Part shown: one piece after another, positions 1 to 9,973 of the stretch
Layout: every line of letters starts with the position of its first letter
Position numbering within the stretch: the first letter of the stretch is position 1
Origin: Microbacterium sp. XT11
GTDB lineage: Bacteria; Actinomycetota; Actinomycetes; Actinomycetales; Microbacteriaceae
Length of the DNA stretch: 64,000 bases
Assembly (NCBI RefSeq): GCF_001513675.1
Contig: NZ_CP013859.1
Span: forward strand, 2,667,081 to 2,731,080
Direction of reading: 5' to 3'
Position numbers and translations under genes: made by a program
The notes under the pieces: model-generated
Database searches by the model: none
What the model was told of the DNA's origin: nothing
What the model saw: only the letters and a program-made list of their open reading frames with translations

Positions 1-382
1 CGAGCTGCAGGACGATGAGCTTGGCCGTCTTCGGCCCGATGCCGGAGACGCGACGGAACGGTGCGTCGTCTTCTGCTGTCACTGCCTCGGCGATCTGGTC
101 GACGGTGAGGTGCGAGAGAACGCCCAGCGCCGACTTGGGGCCGACGCCGGTGACTCCGATAAGGAGGCCGAAGATCTCTAGCTCGTCGCGCTCGGCGAAC
201 CCGTAGAGCGACAGGGCGTCTTCGCGCACGATCAGACTCGTGTGCAGGCGCAGCCTCTCGCCCACGACCGCGGTGTGCGCCACGTCTCCGGGAACGGCCA
301 CGGAGAAGCCGACGCCGCCGACATCGATGACCACATGATCCGGCGTCGTGTGCAGGACGGTGCCGTGGAGCGAGGAGATCAT
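1..382 (-). CDS. ruvA: Holliday junction DNA helicase subunit RuvA (3' end cut by window edge)
   Basis: RuvA binds the four-way Holliday junction and loads RuvB for branch migration. The visible 127 residues start MISSLHGTV, which is the usual RuvA N-terminal OB-fold, and continue through two helix-hairpin-helix stretches (LLIGVTGVGPKSAL and RVSGIGPKTAKLIV) that bind DNA. Full RuvA is about 200 residues, so the C-terminal RuvB-contact domain lies outside the window. The ATG at 382 is preceded by a G-rich Shine-Dalgarno-like run and lies 9 bp after the ruvC stop, so the two are co-transcribed in the common ruvC-ruvA order. Identification is firm. Confidence 0.95.
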   Translation of the reverse strand, partial: MISSLHGTVLHTTPDHVVIDVGGVGFSVAVPGDVAHTAVVGERLRLHTSLIVREDALSLYGFAERDELEIFGLLIGVTGVGPKSALGVLSHLTVDQIAEAVTAEDDAPFRRVSGIGPKTAKLIVLQL

Positions 383-391
383 CCCCCCAGC

Positions 392-973
392 CTAGACGCG
401 GGATCGTACATACGTTCGAGCGACACGCTCGGCGTCTGCCCATGCCCGCTGTGCGGGCGTGAGCGCACCGGTCTCCCTTGCGCCGGCCCCGCCACGGCGC
501 CATGCATGGCATAGGGCGATCGCGAGGGCGTCGGCCGCATCCGCGGGCTGGGGCGGCGCATCCAGGCGCAGGATCCGCGCGATCATGGTCTGCACCTGGC
601 GCTTGTCCGCCGAGCCGTAGCCGGTCACCGCGGCCTTCACCTCGCTCGGAGTGTGCGTGGCGGCCGGGAGCCCTGCCTCGGCGGCCAGCAGCAGCGCGAC
701 GCCGCTCGCCTGCGCCGTGCCCATGACGGTGTGGCTGTTCTGCTGTGCGAAGACGCGCTCGACGGCGACGGCATCCGGACGGTGGGCGTCGAGGACCTGC
801 CGGATGCCGGCGGCGACGGCTGCGAGGCGTTCGCCGGTCGGGGCGTCGACCGGAGTGCGGATCACGCCGACGTGCACGAGGGTGCCGCGGCGCCCGCGGT
901 CTACGTCGACGACGCCCACTCCGCACCGGGTCAGGCCAGGGTCGATGCCGAGGACGCGCAGTGAGGAGGTCAC
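392..973 (-). CDS. ruvC: Crossover junction endodeoxyribonuclease RuvC
   Basis: RuvC is the Holliday-junction resolvase that nicks RuvAB-bound junctions symmetrically. The 193-residue protein has the RNase H fold signature: [11 protein letters not shown] near the N-terminus carries the first catalytic Asp, [10 protein letters not shown] supplies the catalytic Glu, and [12 protein letters not shown] near residue 150 supplies the remaining acidic residues. The start is GTG at 973. Length is slightly above the usual 170-190 residues because of a charged C-terminal tail. It lies between yebC upstream and ruvA downstream, a typical actinobacterial arrangement. Confidence 0.95.
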   Translation of the reverse strand: MTSSLRVLGIDPGLTRCGVGVVDVDRGRRGTLVHVGVIRTPVDAPTGERLAAVAAGIRQVLDAHRPDAVAVERVFAQQNSHTVMGTAQASGVALLLAAEAGLPAATHTPSEVKAAVTGYGSADKRQVQTMIARILRLDAPPQPADAADALAIALCHAWRRGGAGARETGALTPAQRAWADAERVARTYVRSRV

Positions 974-992
974 TCCCCCAGGCTAATGACGA

Positions 993-1032
993 GACAGAAC
1001 CCCCGGGCGCAGGCGCGCCAAAGGGTTCTGTC
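993..1032 (-). terminator. Hairpin downstream of yebC
   Basis: A perfect 10-bp inverted repeat (gacagaaccc at 993-1002, gggttctgtc at 1023-1032) lies between the yebC stop and the ruvC start on the minus strand. There is no long U tract, which is common in high-GC actinobacteria. It could terminate or attenuate transcription between yebC and ruvC. Confidence 0.5.
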
Positions 1033-1100
1033 CGTCACGGATCATGGCGGGATCGATCGGCTCGCGGCGCCCGCTCAGGGGGTCGGAGCCCACGGGCCGC

Positions 1101-1862
1101 TCAGTCCTCGTCGTTCTCCAGCTCGGCCTGCACCTCGGGCGACAGATCGAAGTTGCTGAACACGTTCTGCACGTCGTCGCTGTCCTCCAGCGCGTCGATG
1201 AGGCGGAAGACCTTGCGAGCGGTCTCGGCGTCGATCTCCACCTTGAGGTTCGGCACGAACTCGACGTCGGCCGACTCGTACTCGATGCCGGCGTCGGCCA
1301 GGGCGGTGCGCACGGTCACGAGATCCGTCGCCTCGGTGATGATCTCGAAGCCCTCGGCGTGCGGCTCGATCTCTTCCGCACCCGCTTCGAGGGCGGCCAT
1401 CATGACGTCATCCTCGGTGGTGCCCTCCGAGCCGACGACGATGACGCCCTTGCGGCTGAAGTTGTATGCCACGCTGCCCGGATCGGCGAGGGTTCCACCG
1501 TTGCGGCTGAGCGCCGTGCGCACCTCGGCCGCGGCACGGTTCTTGTTGTCGGTCAGACACTCGATCATGAGGGCGACGCCGTTCGGACCGTAGCCTTCGT
1601 ACATGATCGAGGTGTACTCGACGGCCTCGCCGCCGATCCCCGCCCCGCGCTTGATCGCGCGGTCGATGTTGTCCTTGGGGACCGAGGTCTTCTTCGCCTT
1701 GAGGACAGCGTCGAACAGGGTCGGGTTGCCCTGCAGGTCGGGGCCGCCGAGCTTGGCCGCGACCTCGATGTTCTTGATGAGCTTCGCCCACGACTTCGCA
1801 CGCTTGGCGTCGATGACGGCCTTCTTGTGCTTGGTCGTGGCCCACTTGGAATGCCCGGACAT
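1101..1862 (-). CDS. YebC/PmpR family transcriptional or translational regulator
   Basis: The 253-residue protein begins [20 protein letters not shown], the near-invariant start of the YebC family, and is full length for the family. The family has been described both as DNA-binding regulators and as factors that relieve ribosome stalling at proline runs. It sits directly upstream of ruvC-ruvA on the same strand, the conserved YebC position in many bacteria. The C-terminus is acidic ([15 protein letters not shown]). The family assignment is certain, but which role applies here cannot be told from sequence. Confidence 0.93.
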   Translation of the reverse strand: MSGHSKWATTKHKKAVIDAKRAKSWAKLIKNIEVAAKLGGPDLQGNPTLFDAVLKAKKTSVPKDNIDRAIKRGAGIGGEAVEYTSIMYEGYGPNGVALMIECLTDNKNRAAAEVRTALSRNGGTLADPGSVAYNFSRKGVIVVGSEGTTEDDVMMAALEAGAEEIEPHAEGFEIITEATDLVTVRTALADAGIEYESADVEFVPNLKVEIDAETARKVFRLIDALEDSDDVQNVFSNFDLSPEVQAELENDED

Positions 1863-1943
1863 AAGTCTCCGCTCGTATCGTCTGCCCAGGAGTCGCGTCC
1901 AGGGCGTCGTCCATTCTAACGAATCGCGAACGACTCCCCGTCG

Positions 1944-2540
1944 TCAGGCGTACGAGGCCGTGCGGGCCAAGAAGCGCTGATGGAACCGCGGCTCGCCTGC
2001 GATCTCCGGGTGGAAGCTGATGCCGAGCAGGTTCCCCTGCTCGACGGCCACGACCCGGCCGTCCGAGAGTTCGGCCAGGGGCGACGCCGACGGTCCGACC
2101 GTCTCCACGACCGGCCCGCGGATGAAGGCCGCGTGCACCGGCTCGTCGCCGAGCTCGGGCACCGACAACTCGGCCTCGAACGATTCGACCTGACGTCCGA
2201 AAGCATTGCGCCTCACCGTCACGTCGAGGCCTCCGAAGGACTGCTGCCCCTCGATCGCGTCCACGACGACATCCGCGAGCATGATGAGCCCCGCACAGGT
2301 GCCGAGCATCGGCATCCCGTCGGCGATTGCCTCGCGGATCGGCTCACGCAGGCCGAAGGCACGGGAGAGCTTGTCGATGACGCTGGATTCGCCCCCGGGG
2401 ATCACGAGACCGCTGACGGATGCGAGTTCCTCCGGACGGCGCACGAGCGCGACCTCGGCACCCAGACCGGCGAGCAGCGCCGCGTGCTCGCGCACATCTC
2501 CTTGCAGCGCGAGCACGCCGACGCGGGGCTTACCAGCCAC
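1944..2540 (-). CDS. pdxT: Pyridoxal 5'-phosphate synthase glutaminase subunit PdxT
   Basis: PdxT hydrolyses glutamine and channels ammonia to PdxS for de novo PLP synthesis. The 198-residue protein shows the class I amidotransferase pattern: [16 protein letters not shown] near residue 50, the nucleophile Cys in [12 protein letters not shown] near residue 80, and the His/Glu pair in [12 protein letters not shown] near the C-terminus. The GTG start at 2540 overlaps the last 11 bp of pdxS, so the two are translationally coupled in the order pdxS-pdxT. Complete and confident. Confidence 0.96.
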   Translation of the reverse strand: MAGKPRVGVLALQGDVREHAALLAGLGAEVALVRRPEELASVSGLVIPGGESSVIDKLSRAFGLREPIREAIADGMPMLGTCAGLIMLADVVVDAIEGQQSFGGLDVTVRRNAFGRQVESFEAELSVPELGDEPVHAAFIRGPVVETVGPSASPLAELSDGRVVAVEQGNLLGISFHPEIAGEPRFHQRFLARTASYA

Positions 2541-3429
2541 GCTCGGCGAGGCGGTGCGGCGCGGGCAGGTCAGCCACGTTGAGGCCGACCATGGCTTCGC
2601 CGAGACCGCGCGACACGTCGGCGATCACCTTCGGGTCGTCGAAGAACGTCGTCGCCTTGACGATCGCCTTCGCTCGCTCCGCCGGGTTGCCCGACTTGAA
2701 GATGCCGGATCCGACGAAGACGCCGTCGGCGCCGAGCTGCATCATCATCGCGGCATCCGCCGGCGTGGCGACACCACCGGCGACGAACATCACCACGGGG
2801 AGCTTCCCCGTCTCCGCGATCTCGGCCACGAGCTCGTACGGGGCCTGCAGTTCCTTCGCGGCGACGTACAGCTCGTCCTTGGACAGCGACGTCAGCGCGG
2901 CGATCTCCCCACGGATCTTCCGGATGTGCTTCATCGCCTCCGACACGTCGCCGGTGCCGGCCTCGCCCTTGGAACGGATCATCGCCGCACCCTCGTTGAT
3001 GCGTCGGAGGGCCTCGCCGAGGTTGGTCGCACCGCAGACGAAGGGCACCGTGAACGCCCACTTGTCGATGTGGTTCACGTAGTCGGCGGGAGAGAGCACC
3101 TCCGACTCGTCGATGTAGTCGACCCCGAGCTCCTGCAGCACCTGAGCTTCCACGAAGTGGCCGATCCGGGCTTTCGCCATGACCGGGATCGACACGGCGT
3201 CGATGATGCCGTCGATCATGTCCGGGTCGCTCATGCGCGAGACGCCGCCCTGCGCGCGGATGTCGGCGGGAACGCGCTCGAGCGCCATCACGGCCACCGC
3301 GCCGGCATCCTCGGCGATGCGCGCCTGCTCCGGCGTGACGACGTCCATGATCACGCCGCCCTTCAGCATCTCGGCGAGGCCGCGCTTCACACGAGAGGAT
3401 CCGGTGGTGGTCTGGGGGTTCTCGGTCAT
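2530..3429 (-). CDS. pdxS: Pyridoxal 5'-phosphate synthase lyase subunit PdxS
   Basis: PdxS condenses ribose 5-phosphate, glyceraldehyde 3-phosphate and PdxT-derived ammonia into PLP. I chose the ATG at 3429 ([20 protein letters not shown]), giving 299 residues, the family length; upstream in-frame codons run into the regulatory region. Typical TIM-barrel segments are present: [39 protein letters not shown], and [20 protein letters not shown]. The first gene of a pdxS-pdxT operon, it is transcribed divergently from the MocR-type regulator at 3518, which probably controls it. Confidence 0.97.
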   Translation of the reverse strand: MTENPQTTTGSSRVKRGLAEMLKGGVIMDVVTPEQARIAEDAGAVAVMALERVPADIRAQGGVSRMSDPDMIDGIIDAVSIPVMAKARIGHFVEAQVLQELGVDYIDESEVLSPADYVNHIDKWAFTVPFVCGATNLGEALRRINEGAAMIRSKGEAGTGDVSEAMKHIRKIRGEIAALTSLSKDELYVAAKELQAPYELVAEIAETGKLPVVMFVAGGVATPADAAMMMQLGADGVFVGSGIFKSGNPAERAKAIVKATTFFDDPKVIADVSRGLGEAMVGLNVADLPAPHRLAERGW

Positions 3430-3456
3430 GGCTGGCTCCTGTCTGGACCGATCTTC

Positions 3457-3508
3457 ACTTTGATCTAGGCCAAACCATAGCACTGTCATGGACCACCTAG
3501 AATCAAGT
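3457..3508. promoter_or_regulatory. Inverted-repeat operator candidate between pdxS and pdxR
   Basis: The divergent intergenic region holds two 13-bp arms, ACTTTGATCTAGG (3457-3469) and CCTAGAATCAAGT (3496-3508), which match as inverted repeats at 10 of 13 positions with about 26 bp between them. The right arm overlaps TAGAAT (3498-3503), a plausible -10 hexamer for the regulator gene. MocR/PdxR proteins bind repeated sites in exactly this kind of region, so autoregulation plus control of pdxST is likely. Not experimentally shown. Confidence 0.45.
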
Positions 3509-3517
3509 GCGAGGACC

Positions 3518-4828
3518 ATGAGCGACCACCAGATCACCGGAGCGACGGCAGCGGACATCGCCGACAGCGTGCGCGACCTGCGCGACCGCGGCGTCCTCCG
3601 GCCGGGCTCCGTACTGCCTCCTGTGCGCGAACTCGCGGCGACACTCGGCGTGAACCGCAACACAGCGGTGGCGGCCTATCGGCAGCTCGCGCAGGCCGGC
3701 CTTGTCGTCTCCCGCGGTCGTGCCGGCACCGTGGTCGCCGGGCACGAGTCGGTCGCGCAGGAGGGGTACTCCCCCGACACCGTGCTCCGTGATGTCGCGA
3801 CGGGGAACCCCGACCCTGCTCTCATCCCCGATCCGACGCCCGCCCTCGCCAGCATCGTCGGAAGGCCCGTCTTGTACGGCGAGCCCGTCATCGACAGCGG
3901 CCTCGACACGTGGGCCCACGAGTGGATGCGCGCGGACCTGCCAGGACACGACTTCCGGATCACGGTCACCAGCGGCGCGGTCGACGCCGTCGAGCGGCTG
4001 CTGGCGCAGGCCCTCATGCGCGACGACGCGGTCGCTTTGGAAGACCCGTGCTTCCTCGCCAGCATCCACACGGTGCGTCTCGGCGGATACCGGGCGGTGC
4101 CGGTGCCGGTCGATGAGGAGGGCATGACCGTCGACGGCCTGCGCGCCGCGCTCGATGCCGGAGTGCGGGCTGTGATCTGCACGCCGCGGGCCCAGAATCC
4201 GACGGGCGCCGGGCTCTCCGCGCGCCGCGCCGCGGAGCTGCGGGGTCTGCTCGCAGACCATCCCTACGTCCTCGTCATCGAGGACGACCACTTCTCCTTG
4301 CTGTCGAGGCGCGCCTACGAGGGCCTGATCGGGCCCGGTCACCGGCGCTTCGCACTCGTGCGCTCCGTGTCGAAGTTCCTCGGGCCGGACATGTGCCTCG
4401 CCCTCGCGGCGACCGACCCCGAGACCGCGGAGCGGCTCGCGATGCGCCTCAGCCCCGGGACGACCTGGGTGAGCCACCTGCTGCAGCGGCTCGCCCTCGC
4501 GCAGCTCACCGATCCGGGCGTCCGCGCGCAGATCGAGCGGGCCGGCGACCACTATGCGTCGCGCAACGACCGCTTCGCTGAGCGGCTGCGCAGGAACGGC
4601 CTGGACACGCCGTCCACCGACGGGCTGAGCCTGTGGGTCGAACTTCCGCTCGCCGCGAGGACCGTCGCCGAAAGGCTCATGCGGCGCGGGTGGCTGGCGC
4701 GCACGGGCGACGAGTTCGCGCTCGGAGACCGCACCGAGGCGTCGCGCCACCTCCGGCTCACCGTGCACGATCTGTCCGACGACGACGCCGACGCCCTCGC
4801 CGACGACCTCATCGCGGCAGTCCGATGA
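3518..4828 (+). CDS. pdxR: MocR-family (GntR plus aminotransferase) B6 regulator, PdxR/PtsJ-like
   Basis: The protein joins an N-terminal GntR winged helix (about residues 10-70, with [21 protein letters not shown] as its helix-turn-helix) to a fold-type I aminotransferase domain. The PLP-anchoring Lys is recognisable in [15 protein letters not shown], and [10 protein letters not shown] carries the usual Asp. MocR proteins of this type sense PLP and activate or repress pdxST or B6 salvage genes. It is divergent from pdxS and followed by pdxY on the same strand, which fits a B6 role. I prefer the ATG at 3518 over 3488, because a -10-like TAGAAT lies between them and GAGG precedes 3518. The exact name (PdxR or PtsJ) is inferred from context. 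Confidence 0.85.
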   Translation: MSDHQITGATAADIADSVRDLRDRGVLRPGSVLPPVRELAATLGVNRNTAVAAYRQLAQAGLVVSRGRAGTVVAGHESVAQEGYSPDTVLRDVATGNPDPALIPDPTPALASIVGRPVLYGEPVIDSGLDTWAHEWMRADLPGHDFRITVTSGAVDAVERLLAQALMRDDAVALEDPCFLASIHTVRLGGYRAVPVPVDEEGMTVDGLRAALDAGVRAVICTPRAQNPTGAGLSARRAAELRGLLADHPYVLVIEDDHFSLLSRRAYEGLIGPGHRRFALVRSVSKFLGPDMCLALAATDPETAERLAMRLSPGTTWVSHLLQRLALAQLTDPGVRAQIERAGDHYASRNDRFAERLRRNGLDTPSTDGLSLWVELPLAARTVAERLMRRGWLARTGDEFALGDRTEASRHLRLTVHDLSDDDADALADDLIAAVR

Positions 4829-4874
4829 CCACCCGCCGCGGGCCGATGCCCGCCTCACACGAAGGGATCGAGGA

Positions 4875-5726
4875 ATGAAGATCCTCTCCATCCAGTCCGC
4901 CGTGGCGTACGGCCACGTCGGCAACTCCGCCGCCGTGTTCCCGCTGCAGCGCATCGGCGTCGAGGCGCTGCCGGTGTACACGGTCAACTTCTCCAATCAC
5001 ACCGGCTACGGCGCGTGGCGCGGACCGCTCATCGACCCGGCCGATGTCGCCGAGGTCATCACGGGCATCGAGGAGCGCGGCGTGTTCCCCGGGATCGATG
5101 CGGTGCTCAGCGGCTACCAGGGCGGCGAGGGCATCGGCGACGTCATCATCGACGCCGTGACACGCGTCAAGGCGGCCAACCCCCGCGCGGTGTACGCGTG
5201 CGACCCCGTCATGGGCAACGCCGAGAGCGGATGCTTCGTGGCGCCTGCCATCCCGGTGCTTCTCCGCGACAAGGTCGTGCCGGTGGCGGACATCATCACC
5301 CCGAACCAGTTCGAGCTCGGCTTCCTCACCGAGACCGAACCCGACACGCTGGAGTCGACGCTGGAGTCGATCGACCTTGCCAGGGCGATGGGCCCGAAGA
5401 CCGTTCTCGTCACGAGCGTGGAGCGCCCCGATCGCGAAGAGGGCACCATCGAGATGCTCGTGGCCGACGACGCGGGTGCGTGGGTCGTGCAGACCCCGCT
5501 GCTCCCGATGAAGGCGAACGGCTCCGGCGACGTCACCGCCGCGCTTTTCACCGCCCATTACGTGGAGACGGGCAGCGCGAAGACGGCGCTGGAACGCACC
5601 GCCTCGAGCGTGTTCGACCTGCTGAGCCTCACGCTGGAGTCCGGTGAGCGCGAGCTGCAGCTCATCGAGGCGCAGGAGTTCTACGCGCACCCGCGGATGC
5701 AGTTCGCGGCGCGACAGGTGCGCTGA
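4875..5726 (+). CDS. pdxY: Pyridoxal kinase PdxY
   Basis: PdxY phosphorylates pyridoxal in B6 salvage. The 283-residue protein has the ribokinase-like pattern: MKILSIQSAVAYGHVGNSAA at the N-terminus, VYACDPVMGN for Mg-ATP binding, ITPNQFELGFLTE, and near the C-terminus KANGSGDVTAALF with the catalytic Asp. Family length is about 285 residues. A strong GGGATCGAGGA region precedes the ATG. Together with pdxR and pdxST it makes a compact B6 locus covering synthesis, salvage and regulation. Confidence 0.95.
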   Translation: MKILSIQSAVAYGHVGNSAAVFPLQRIGVEALPVYTVNFSNHTGYGAWRGPLIDPADVAEVITGIEERGVFPGIDAVLSGYQGGEGIGDVIIDAVTRVKAANPRAVYACDPVMGNAESGCFVAPAIPVLLRDKVVPVADIITPNQFELGFLTETEPDTLESTLESIDLARAMGPKTVLVTSVERPDREEGTIEMLVADDAGAWVVQTPLLPMKANGSGDVTAALFTAHYVETGSAKTALERTASSVFDLLSLTLESGERELQLIEAQEFYAHPRMQFAARQVR

Positions 5727-5737
5727 GGCGCGCGCGC

Positions 5738-6283
5738 CTACGCGGGCCAGGCCCCGGCCACGGCGTCCCTGACCTCGCCGAGCAGCTGCGGCAGCGCCTT
5801 GGTCTTCGCGATGATCGGGAAGAAGTTGGCGTCGGACATCCACCGCGGCACGACGTGCTGGTGCAGATGCGCGTCGACCCCCGCGCCTGCGATCGCTCCC
5901 TGGTTCATGCCGAGGTTGAACCCATCGCATCGCGAGACCTGACGGAGCACCCTCATCGCCGTCTGCGTCAGCGCGCCGATCTCCGCCACCTCTTCCGGCG
6001 TCGCCTGATCGTAGGTGGCGATGTGCCGATACGGGCACACGAGCATGTGCCCCGAGTTGTACGGGAAGAGGTTCAGCAGAACGTACGCGGTCTCGCCGCG
6101 CGCCACCACGAGGCGCTCGGCGTCCGGGTACTTGGGGGCCTCGCAGAACGGGCACTCCTCGCGCAGCGGTTCGGGCCCCGCCTGGATGTACGCCATCCGG
6201 TGCGGGGTCCACAGCCGCTGGAACTCGTCGGGGGCGCCGGCCAGGCGACCGGCGTCCTCCAACGACTCCGGGGCGTCGGTCAC
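5738..6283 (-). CDS. HIT domain protein (Ap4A phosphorylase/hydrolase-like)
   Basis: The 181-residue protein carries the histidine triad [10 protein letters not shown] near residue 140 and an upstream CxxC ([12 protein letters not shown]) that in this subgroup helps bind zinc. HIT proteins of this class cleave dinucleoside polyphosphates or AMP-linked compounds. The start codon overlaps the thrS stop by 4 bp (ATGA), so it is translationally coupled to threonyl-tRNA synthetase, an aminoacyl-tRNA ligase family known to make Ap4A as a side product. That link is suggestive only; the substrate is not known. Confidence 0.9.
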   Translation of the reverse strand: MTDAPESLEDAGRLAGAPDEFQRLWTPHRMAYIQAGPEPLREECPFCEAPKYPDAERLVVARGETAYVLLNLFPYNSGHMLVCPYRHIATYDQATPEEVAEIGALTQTAMRVLRQVSRCDGFNLGMNQGAIAGAGVDAHLHQHVVPRWMSDANFFPIIAKTKALPQLLGEVRDAVAGAWPA

Positions 6284-8280
6284 GCCAGGTCCCCGGCCTT
6301 CAGCACCAGATCGTGCGCGTCGATCGCGGCACGGATGCGACGCACGGCATCCGCCACCGGCACGCCGTTCTCCTGCGTCCCGTCGCGGAACCGGAACGAC
6401 ACGGTGCCGGCCGCACGGTCCTGCTCGCCCACGATGAGGATCAGAGGCACCTTCGCGGTCGTGTGCGTGCGGATCTTCTTCTGCATGCGGTCGTCCGAGT
6501 GATCAACCTCGGCGCGGACTCCTGCGGCTCGGAGCTGGCCGATCACCTCGTCGAGGTAGTCGCCGTACTGCTCGGCGACCGGCACGCCGACGACCTGGCT
6601 CGGTGCGAGCCACAGCGGGAAGTCGCCCGCGTAGTGCTCGAGGAGGATCGCGAAGAACCGCTCGATCGAGCCGAACAGCGCCCGGTGGATCATGATGGGG
6701 CGCTTCTTCTGGCCGTCCTTGTCCATGAACTCCAGGTCGAATCGCTCCGGCAGGTTCGGGTCGACCTGCACGGTCGACAGCTGCCACGTGCGACCGATCG
6801 CGTCACGCGTCTTGAGGTCGATCTTCGGCCCGTAGAACGCGGCCTCTCCCGGCACCTCGGTGAGCTTGAGGCCCGACGCCAGCGCGACACGGCGCAGCGC
6901 CTCCGTCGACGACTCCCAGAACTCGTCCGACCCGATCCACTTCGACTTCTCGTCGTCCTTCATCGACAGCTCGAGCTCGAAGTCGGTGAGGCCGAAGTCG
7001 CGGAGCATCGACAGGATGAACTCGAGGACCTTGCCGACCTCCTCCTCGAGCTGGTCGGGCGTCACGAACAGGTGCGAGTCGTCCTGCGTGAACCCTCGCA
7101 CGCGGGTGAGCCCGTGCAGAGCGCCGGAGAGCTCGTTGCGGTACACCGTGCCGTTCTCGGCGAACCGCAGCGGCAGGTCGCGGTAGCTGCGCGCACGCTC
7201 CTTGTAGATGAGGATGTGCATGGGGCAGTTCATGGGCTTGAGGTAGTAGTCCTGGCCCTGCTTGGTGATCTCGCCGTTCTCGTCGCGCTCCTCGTCCATG
7301 ACGATGGGCGGGAACATGCCGTCCTTGTAGGTGACGAGGTGGTTCGAGGTGAGGAAGAGGTCCTCCTTCGAGATGTGCGGCGTGTACACGTAGGTGTAGC
7401 CGGCCTCGATGTGGCGCCTGCGGGCGTGCTGCTCCATCTCTCCCCGGACGATGCCGCCCCGAGGGTGCCACACCGACAGACCCGAGCCGATCTCCTCCGG
7501 GAACGAGAACAGGTCGAGCTCCTTGCCCAGGCGGCGATGGTCGCGCTTGGCCGCCTCCTCCAGCCGGTGCTGGTAGTCGCGGAGCTCCTCCTTCGAGGGC
7601 CACGCCGTGCCGTAGATGCGCTGCAGCTGCGGGTTCTTCTCGCTTCCGCGCCAGTACGCAGCCGCGACCCTGGTGAGATCCCAGCCGTTGCCGATCATGC
7701 GCGTGTTGGGCAGGTGCGGACCGCGGCAGAGGTCCTTCCAGACGACCTCGCCGTCGCGGGTCGTGTTGTCGTAGATCGTGAGCTCGCCCTCGCCGACCTC
7801 GACCGAGGCGCCCTCGGCGGCCTCCTTGCCCCCCTTGAGGCCGATCAGTTCGAGCTTGAACGGCTCGTTCGCGAGCTCGGCGCGTGCCTCGTCGTCGGTG
7901 ACGACACGGCGCACGAAGCGCTGCCCCTCGCGGACGATGCGCTGCATCTCCTTCGAGATCGCCTTGAGATCCTCGGGCGTGAAGGGCGAGTCCACGCCGA
8001 AGTCGTAGTAGAAGCCGTCGGTGATGGGCGGGCCGATGCCGAGGTTCGCCTGCGGGTTGATCCGCTGCACCGCCTGCGCCAGCACGTGCGCAGTCGAGTG
8101 CCGAAGGATGTTGAGACCGTCAGGGCTGTCGATGGTGACCGGCTCGACGTCGTCGGCCTCCGTCACGGTGGCGGCGAGGTCCTTGAGGACGCCGTTGACG
8201 CGCATCGCGACGACGGATCGGTCGGAGAACAGGGCGAAGCCGTCTTGCGGCTGGGCGTTTTCAGGCACTGAGCACTCCAT
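6280..8280 (-). CDS. thrS: Threonine--tRNA ligase
   Basis: ThrRS charges tRNA-Thr. At 666 residues it is full length: an N-terminal TGS-like segment, then an editing-type second domain with [11 protein letters not shown], then the class II catalytic core. Motif 2 appears as [25 protein letters not shown], with the zinc-ligand Cys in [14 protein letters not shown] and His further on. The C-terminal anticodon-binding domain runs from about residue 560 ([13 protein letters not shown]). No T-box or other leader was evident in the 50 bp upstream. It is followed by the coupled HIT gene. Confidence 0.97.
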   Translation of the reverse strand: MECSVPENAQPQDGFALFSDRSVVAMRVNGVLKDLAATVTEADDVEPVTIDSPDGLNILRHSTAHVLAQAVQRINPQANLGIGPPITDGFYYDFGVDSPFTPEDLKAISKEMQRIVREGQRFVRRVVTDDEARAELANEPFKLELIGLKGGKEAAEGASVEVGEGELTIYDNTTRDGEVVWKDLCRGPHLPNTRMIGNGWDLTRVAAAYWRGSEKNPQLQRIYGTAWPSKEELRDYQHRLEEAAKRDHRRLGKELDLFSFPEEIGSGLSVWHPRGGIVRGEMEQHARRRHIEAGYTYVYTPHISKEDLFLTSNHLVTYKDGMFPPIVMDEERDENGEITKQGQDYYLKPMNCPMHILIYKERARSYRDLPLRFAENGTVYRNELSGALHGLTRVRGFTQDDSHLFVTPDQLEEEVGKVLEFILSMLRDFGLTDFELELSMKDDEKSKWIGSDEFWESSTEALRRVALASGLKLTEVPGEAAFYGPKIDLKTRDAIGRTWQLSTVQVDPNLPERFDLEFMDKDGQKKRPIMIHRALFGSIERFFAILLEHYAGDFPLWLAPSQVVGVPVAEQYGDYLDEVIGQLRAAGVRAEVDHSDDRMQKKIRTHTTAKVPLILIVGEQDRAAGTVSFRFRDGTQENGVPVADAVRRIRAAIDAHDLVLKAGDLA

Positions 8281-8331
8281 CTGGGTCAGGAATCTAGGCT
8301 ACCCGCATGCCCGGGTCCTCCTGACCGCGGC

Positions 8332-8631
8332 TCAGTCCCGATCCGTCCGCCGCGTCCCCACTCCCGGCTCTGCGTTGTGCACGGATTCGTCCGGCACGGC
8401 GCCCTCATCGTCCGGATCGACACGCACCGCGTCGGCCGCGCCGGAGTCGGCGCCCGCTCCCCCGGCCGGCACATCCGCGGGATCTGCCTCCTCGTGAGCT
8501 GCGCCCTCGTGAGCGTCGTCCCCGTCGGCCGAGTCCGCGCCGCCCACGGGGTCGTCGCTCCGCTGCCGCGGCGCGAGTTCGTCCGGGATCACCGGCTGCT
8601 CGCGCTCCCAGCCCTCATCTCGTGCGGTCAT
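8332..8631 (-). CDS. Small acidic hypothetical protein
   Basis: I do not recognise this 99-residue protein. It is highly acidic and rich in Asp, Glu, Ala and Gly (for example DDAHEGAAHEEADPADVPAGG) and looks disordered. It is probably a real gene: the ATG at 8631 is preceded by a strong Shine-Dalgarno run GGAAAGGAAG at good spacing, and it follows the next minus-strand hypothetical by 57 bp. No transmembrane segment or cysteine motif is visible. Function unknown. Confidence 0.6.
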   Translation of the reverse strand: MTARDEGWEREQPVIPDELAPRQRSDDPVGGADSADGDDAHEGAAHEEADPADVPAGGAGADSGAADAVRVDPDDEGAVPDESVHNAEPGVGTRRTDRD

Positions 8632-8688
8632 GTCGCTTCCTTTCCCTCGCGGTCGGCCGGAACCGGATCTGGCGCGACGCGCGACTGC

Positions 8689-9087
8689 TCACGACTCGCC
8701 TCCGTCGTCGGCAGGACCATGGCCGGCATCGAACACGCGCTGGTACCTCTCCCAGGCCTCGTCGAGGAGATGCTCGTCGAGGATGGCGACGGGCTCCACG
8801 TCGCGCAACAGGGGTTCGCAGTCCGGTCCACGCCCGGCGAGCTCACCGCCGAGGATCCAGGCGATGCGCTCCGGGTCCTTCTGTGCCAGGTGCCGGTACT
8901 GCGAGAGCTGGCGGGCCAGCCAATCCTCGAGCGGACGCGTCCACCAGTCTTCGGCGTCCAGGGGGTTCACCGACAGTCCGCGAAGCTCGAGCCCGCTCTC
9001 GGTGTCGATGCTGTGCCGTCGCGCATCGTCGTCGGTACCGGCGTCGGACCCGACCAGCCCGGTCGACGACAGAGGCTCTTGCGGCAT
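8689..9087 (-). CDS. Hypothetical protein
   Basis: A 132-residue protein starting MPQEPLSSTGLVGSDAG; longer in-frame extensions upstream are Arg/Pro rich and look non-coding, so I use the ATG at 9087. The middle contains EDWWTRPLEDWLARQLSQYRH and a helix-rich C-terminal half (LLDEAWERYQRVFDAGHG). No family is recognised. It probably forms a short transcription unit with the acidic protein at 8332-8631. The start lacks a clear Shine-Dalgarno sequence, so it might be leaderless or start a little downstream. Confidence 0.6.
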   Translation of the reverse strand: MPQEPLSSTGLVGSDAGTDDDARRHSIDTESGLELRGLSVNPLDAEDWWTRPLEDWLARQLSQYRHLAQKDPERIAWILGGELAGRGPDCEPLLRDVEPVAILDEHLLDEAWERYQRVFDAGHGPADDGGES

Positions 9088-9210
9088 GCCGTGAGCGTAC
9101 GGAGCGACGACCCGTCGTCGCAGGGGCTTGACAGACCGGCGGAGCATCGGGCCGGACACCCGCGATGCGCCTCGACCGCGGTACCTCGGGGTCGGCTCAG
9201 GTCGCGGCGG

Positions 9211-9244
9211 CGATCTCGCCTGCGGGTCGATCTCGCCTGCGGGT
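9211..9244. repeat. Tandem 17-bp duplication
   Basis: Two perfect copies of cgatctcgcctgcgggt lie head to tail (9211-9227 and 9228-9244) in the region between the divergent hypothetical (start 9087) and DUF4383 gene (start 9351). It could hold a duplicated operator or be simple slippage. Confidence 0.7.
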
Positions 9245-9350
9245 CGCGGTCGCGTAACTATACGCCGCGGTGATCCGCCGGTCAATCCCCTGAAGCGGCA
9301 TCCTTCTCCGCGCTAGCGTCGGGCTCCCATCACCTGACCCGGAGGATCCC

Positions 9351-9824
9351 GTGACCGACACCGCTCTCACCCATCGCTACGCCGGCACGCCCGTGCAGAA
9401 GACCGCACTAATCGCCGGCATCATCTTCCTCGTCGTGGGGATCGCGGGCTTCATCCCCGGCCTCACGCACTCGGCCGAGCACCTGCACGCAGCAGGGGCG
9501 TCATCAGATGCGCAGTTGCTCGGGGTCTTCCAGGTCTCCGTGCTGCACAACATCGTGCACCTGGCATTCGGCATCGCGGGCCTCGCCTTCGCAGCCAGAG
9601 CCCGCGCATCGCGGCTGTACCTCATGATCGGGGGCCTGGTGTACCTCGTCGTCTGGGTCTACGGCCTCATCGCCGTCGGCAACGACCAGATCAACATCAT
9701 CCCCGTCAACGACGCGGACAACTGGCTTCACCTCGTCCTCGCCATCGCCATGGTGCTGCTCGGGATCTTCGTCCCCTACGAACGACGCGTTCCCCGCAAC
9801 GGCTCCCACGCGGCGCGCGCCTGA
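9351..9824 (+). CDS. DUF4383 four-helix membrane protein
   Basis: The 157-residue protein has four hydrophobic helices (about residues 18-38, 62-84, 88-110 and 122-142) with histidines near the membrane edge (LTHSAEHLH, LHNIVHLAFGIAG, NWLHLVLAIAMVLLG), the pattern of actinobacterial DUF4383 proteins. The GTG at 9351 follows GGAGGATCCC, a good Shine-Dalgarno sequence. Function is unknown for the family. A bidirectional hairpin terminator follows at once. Confidence 0.88.
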   Translation: MTDTALTHRYAGTPVQKTALIAGIIFLVVGIAGFIPGLTHSAEHLHAAGASSDAQLLGVFQVSVLHNIVHLAFGIAGLAFAARARASRLYLMIGGLVYLVVWVYGLIAVGNDQINIIPVNDADNWLHLVLAIAMVLLGIFVPYERRVPRNGSHAARA

Positions 9825-9844
9825 GGCACGGCGCCGACACAAAG

Positions 9845-9868
9845 AAACCCCCGGGAGACCGGGGGTTT
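9845..9868. terminator. Bidirectional intrinsic terminator
   Basis: A 10-bp perfect stem (aaacccccgg / ccgggggttt) with a GAGA tetraloop, flanked by T-rich ends on both strands, separates the DUF4383 gene (plus) from the minus-strand tRNA genes and can serve both. Confidence 0.85.
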
Positions 9869-9875
9869 TCGTCTG

Positions 9876-9947
9876 TGCGCGATACTGGGATCGAACCAGT
9901 GACCTCTTCCGTGTCAGGGAAGCGCGCTACCGCTGCGCCAATCGCGC
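9876..9947 (-). tRNA. tRNA-Val (anticodon GAC)
   Basis: On the minus strand the sequence folds as a cloverleaf with a 7-bp acceptor stem (GCGCGAT/ATCGCGC), anticodon stem CTTCC/GGAAG and a loop CTGACAC, giving anticodon GAC (Val codon GUC/GUU). The T loop TTCGATC is standard. CCA is not encoded (ACA follows). Last of three tandem minus-strand tRNA genes. Confidence 0.95.
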
Positions 9948-9973
9948 CCATGTGGGCTATTCAGTTGGAAGAG

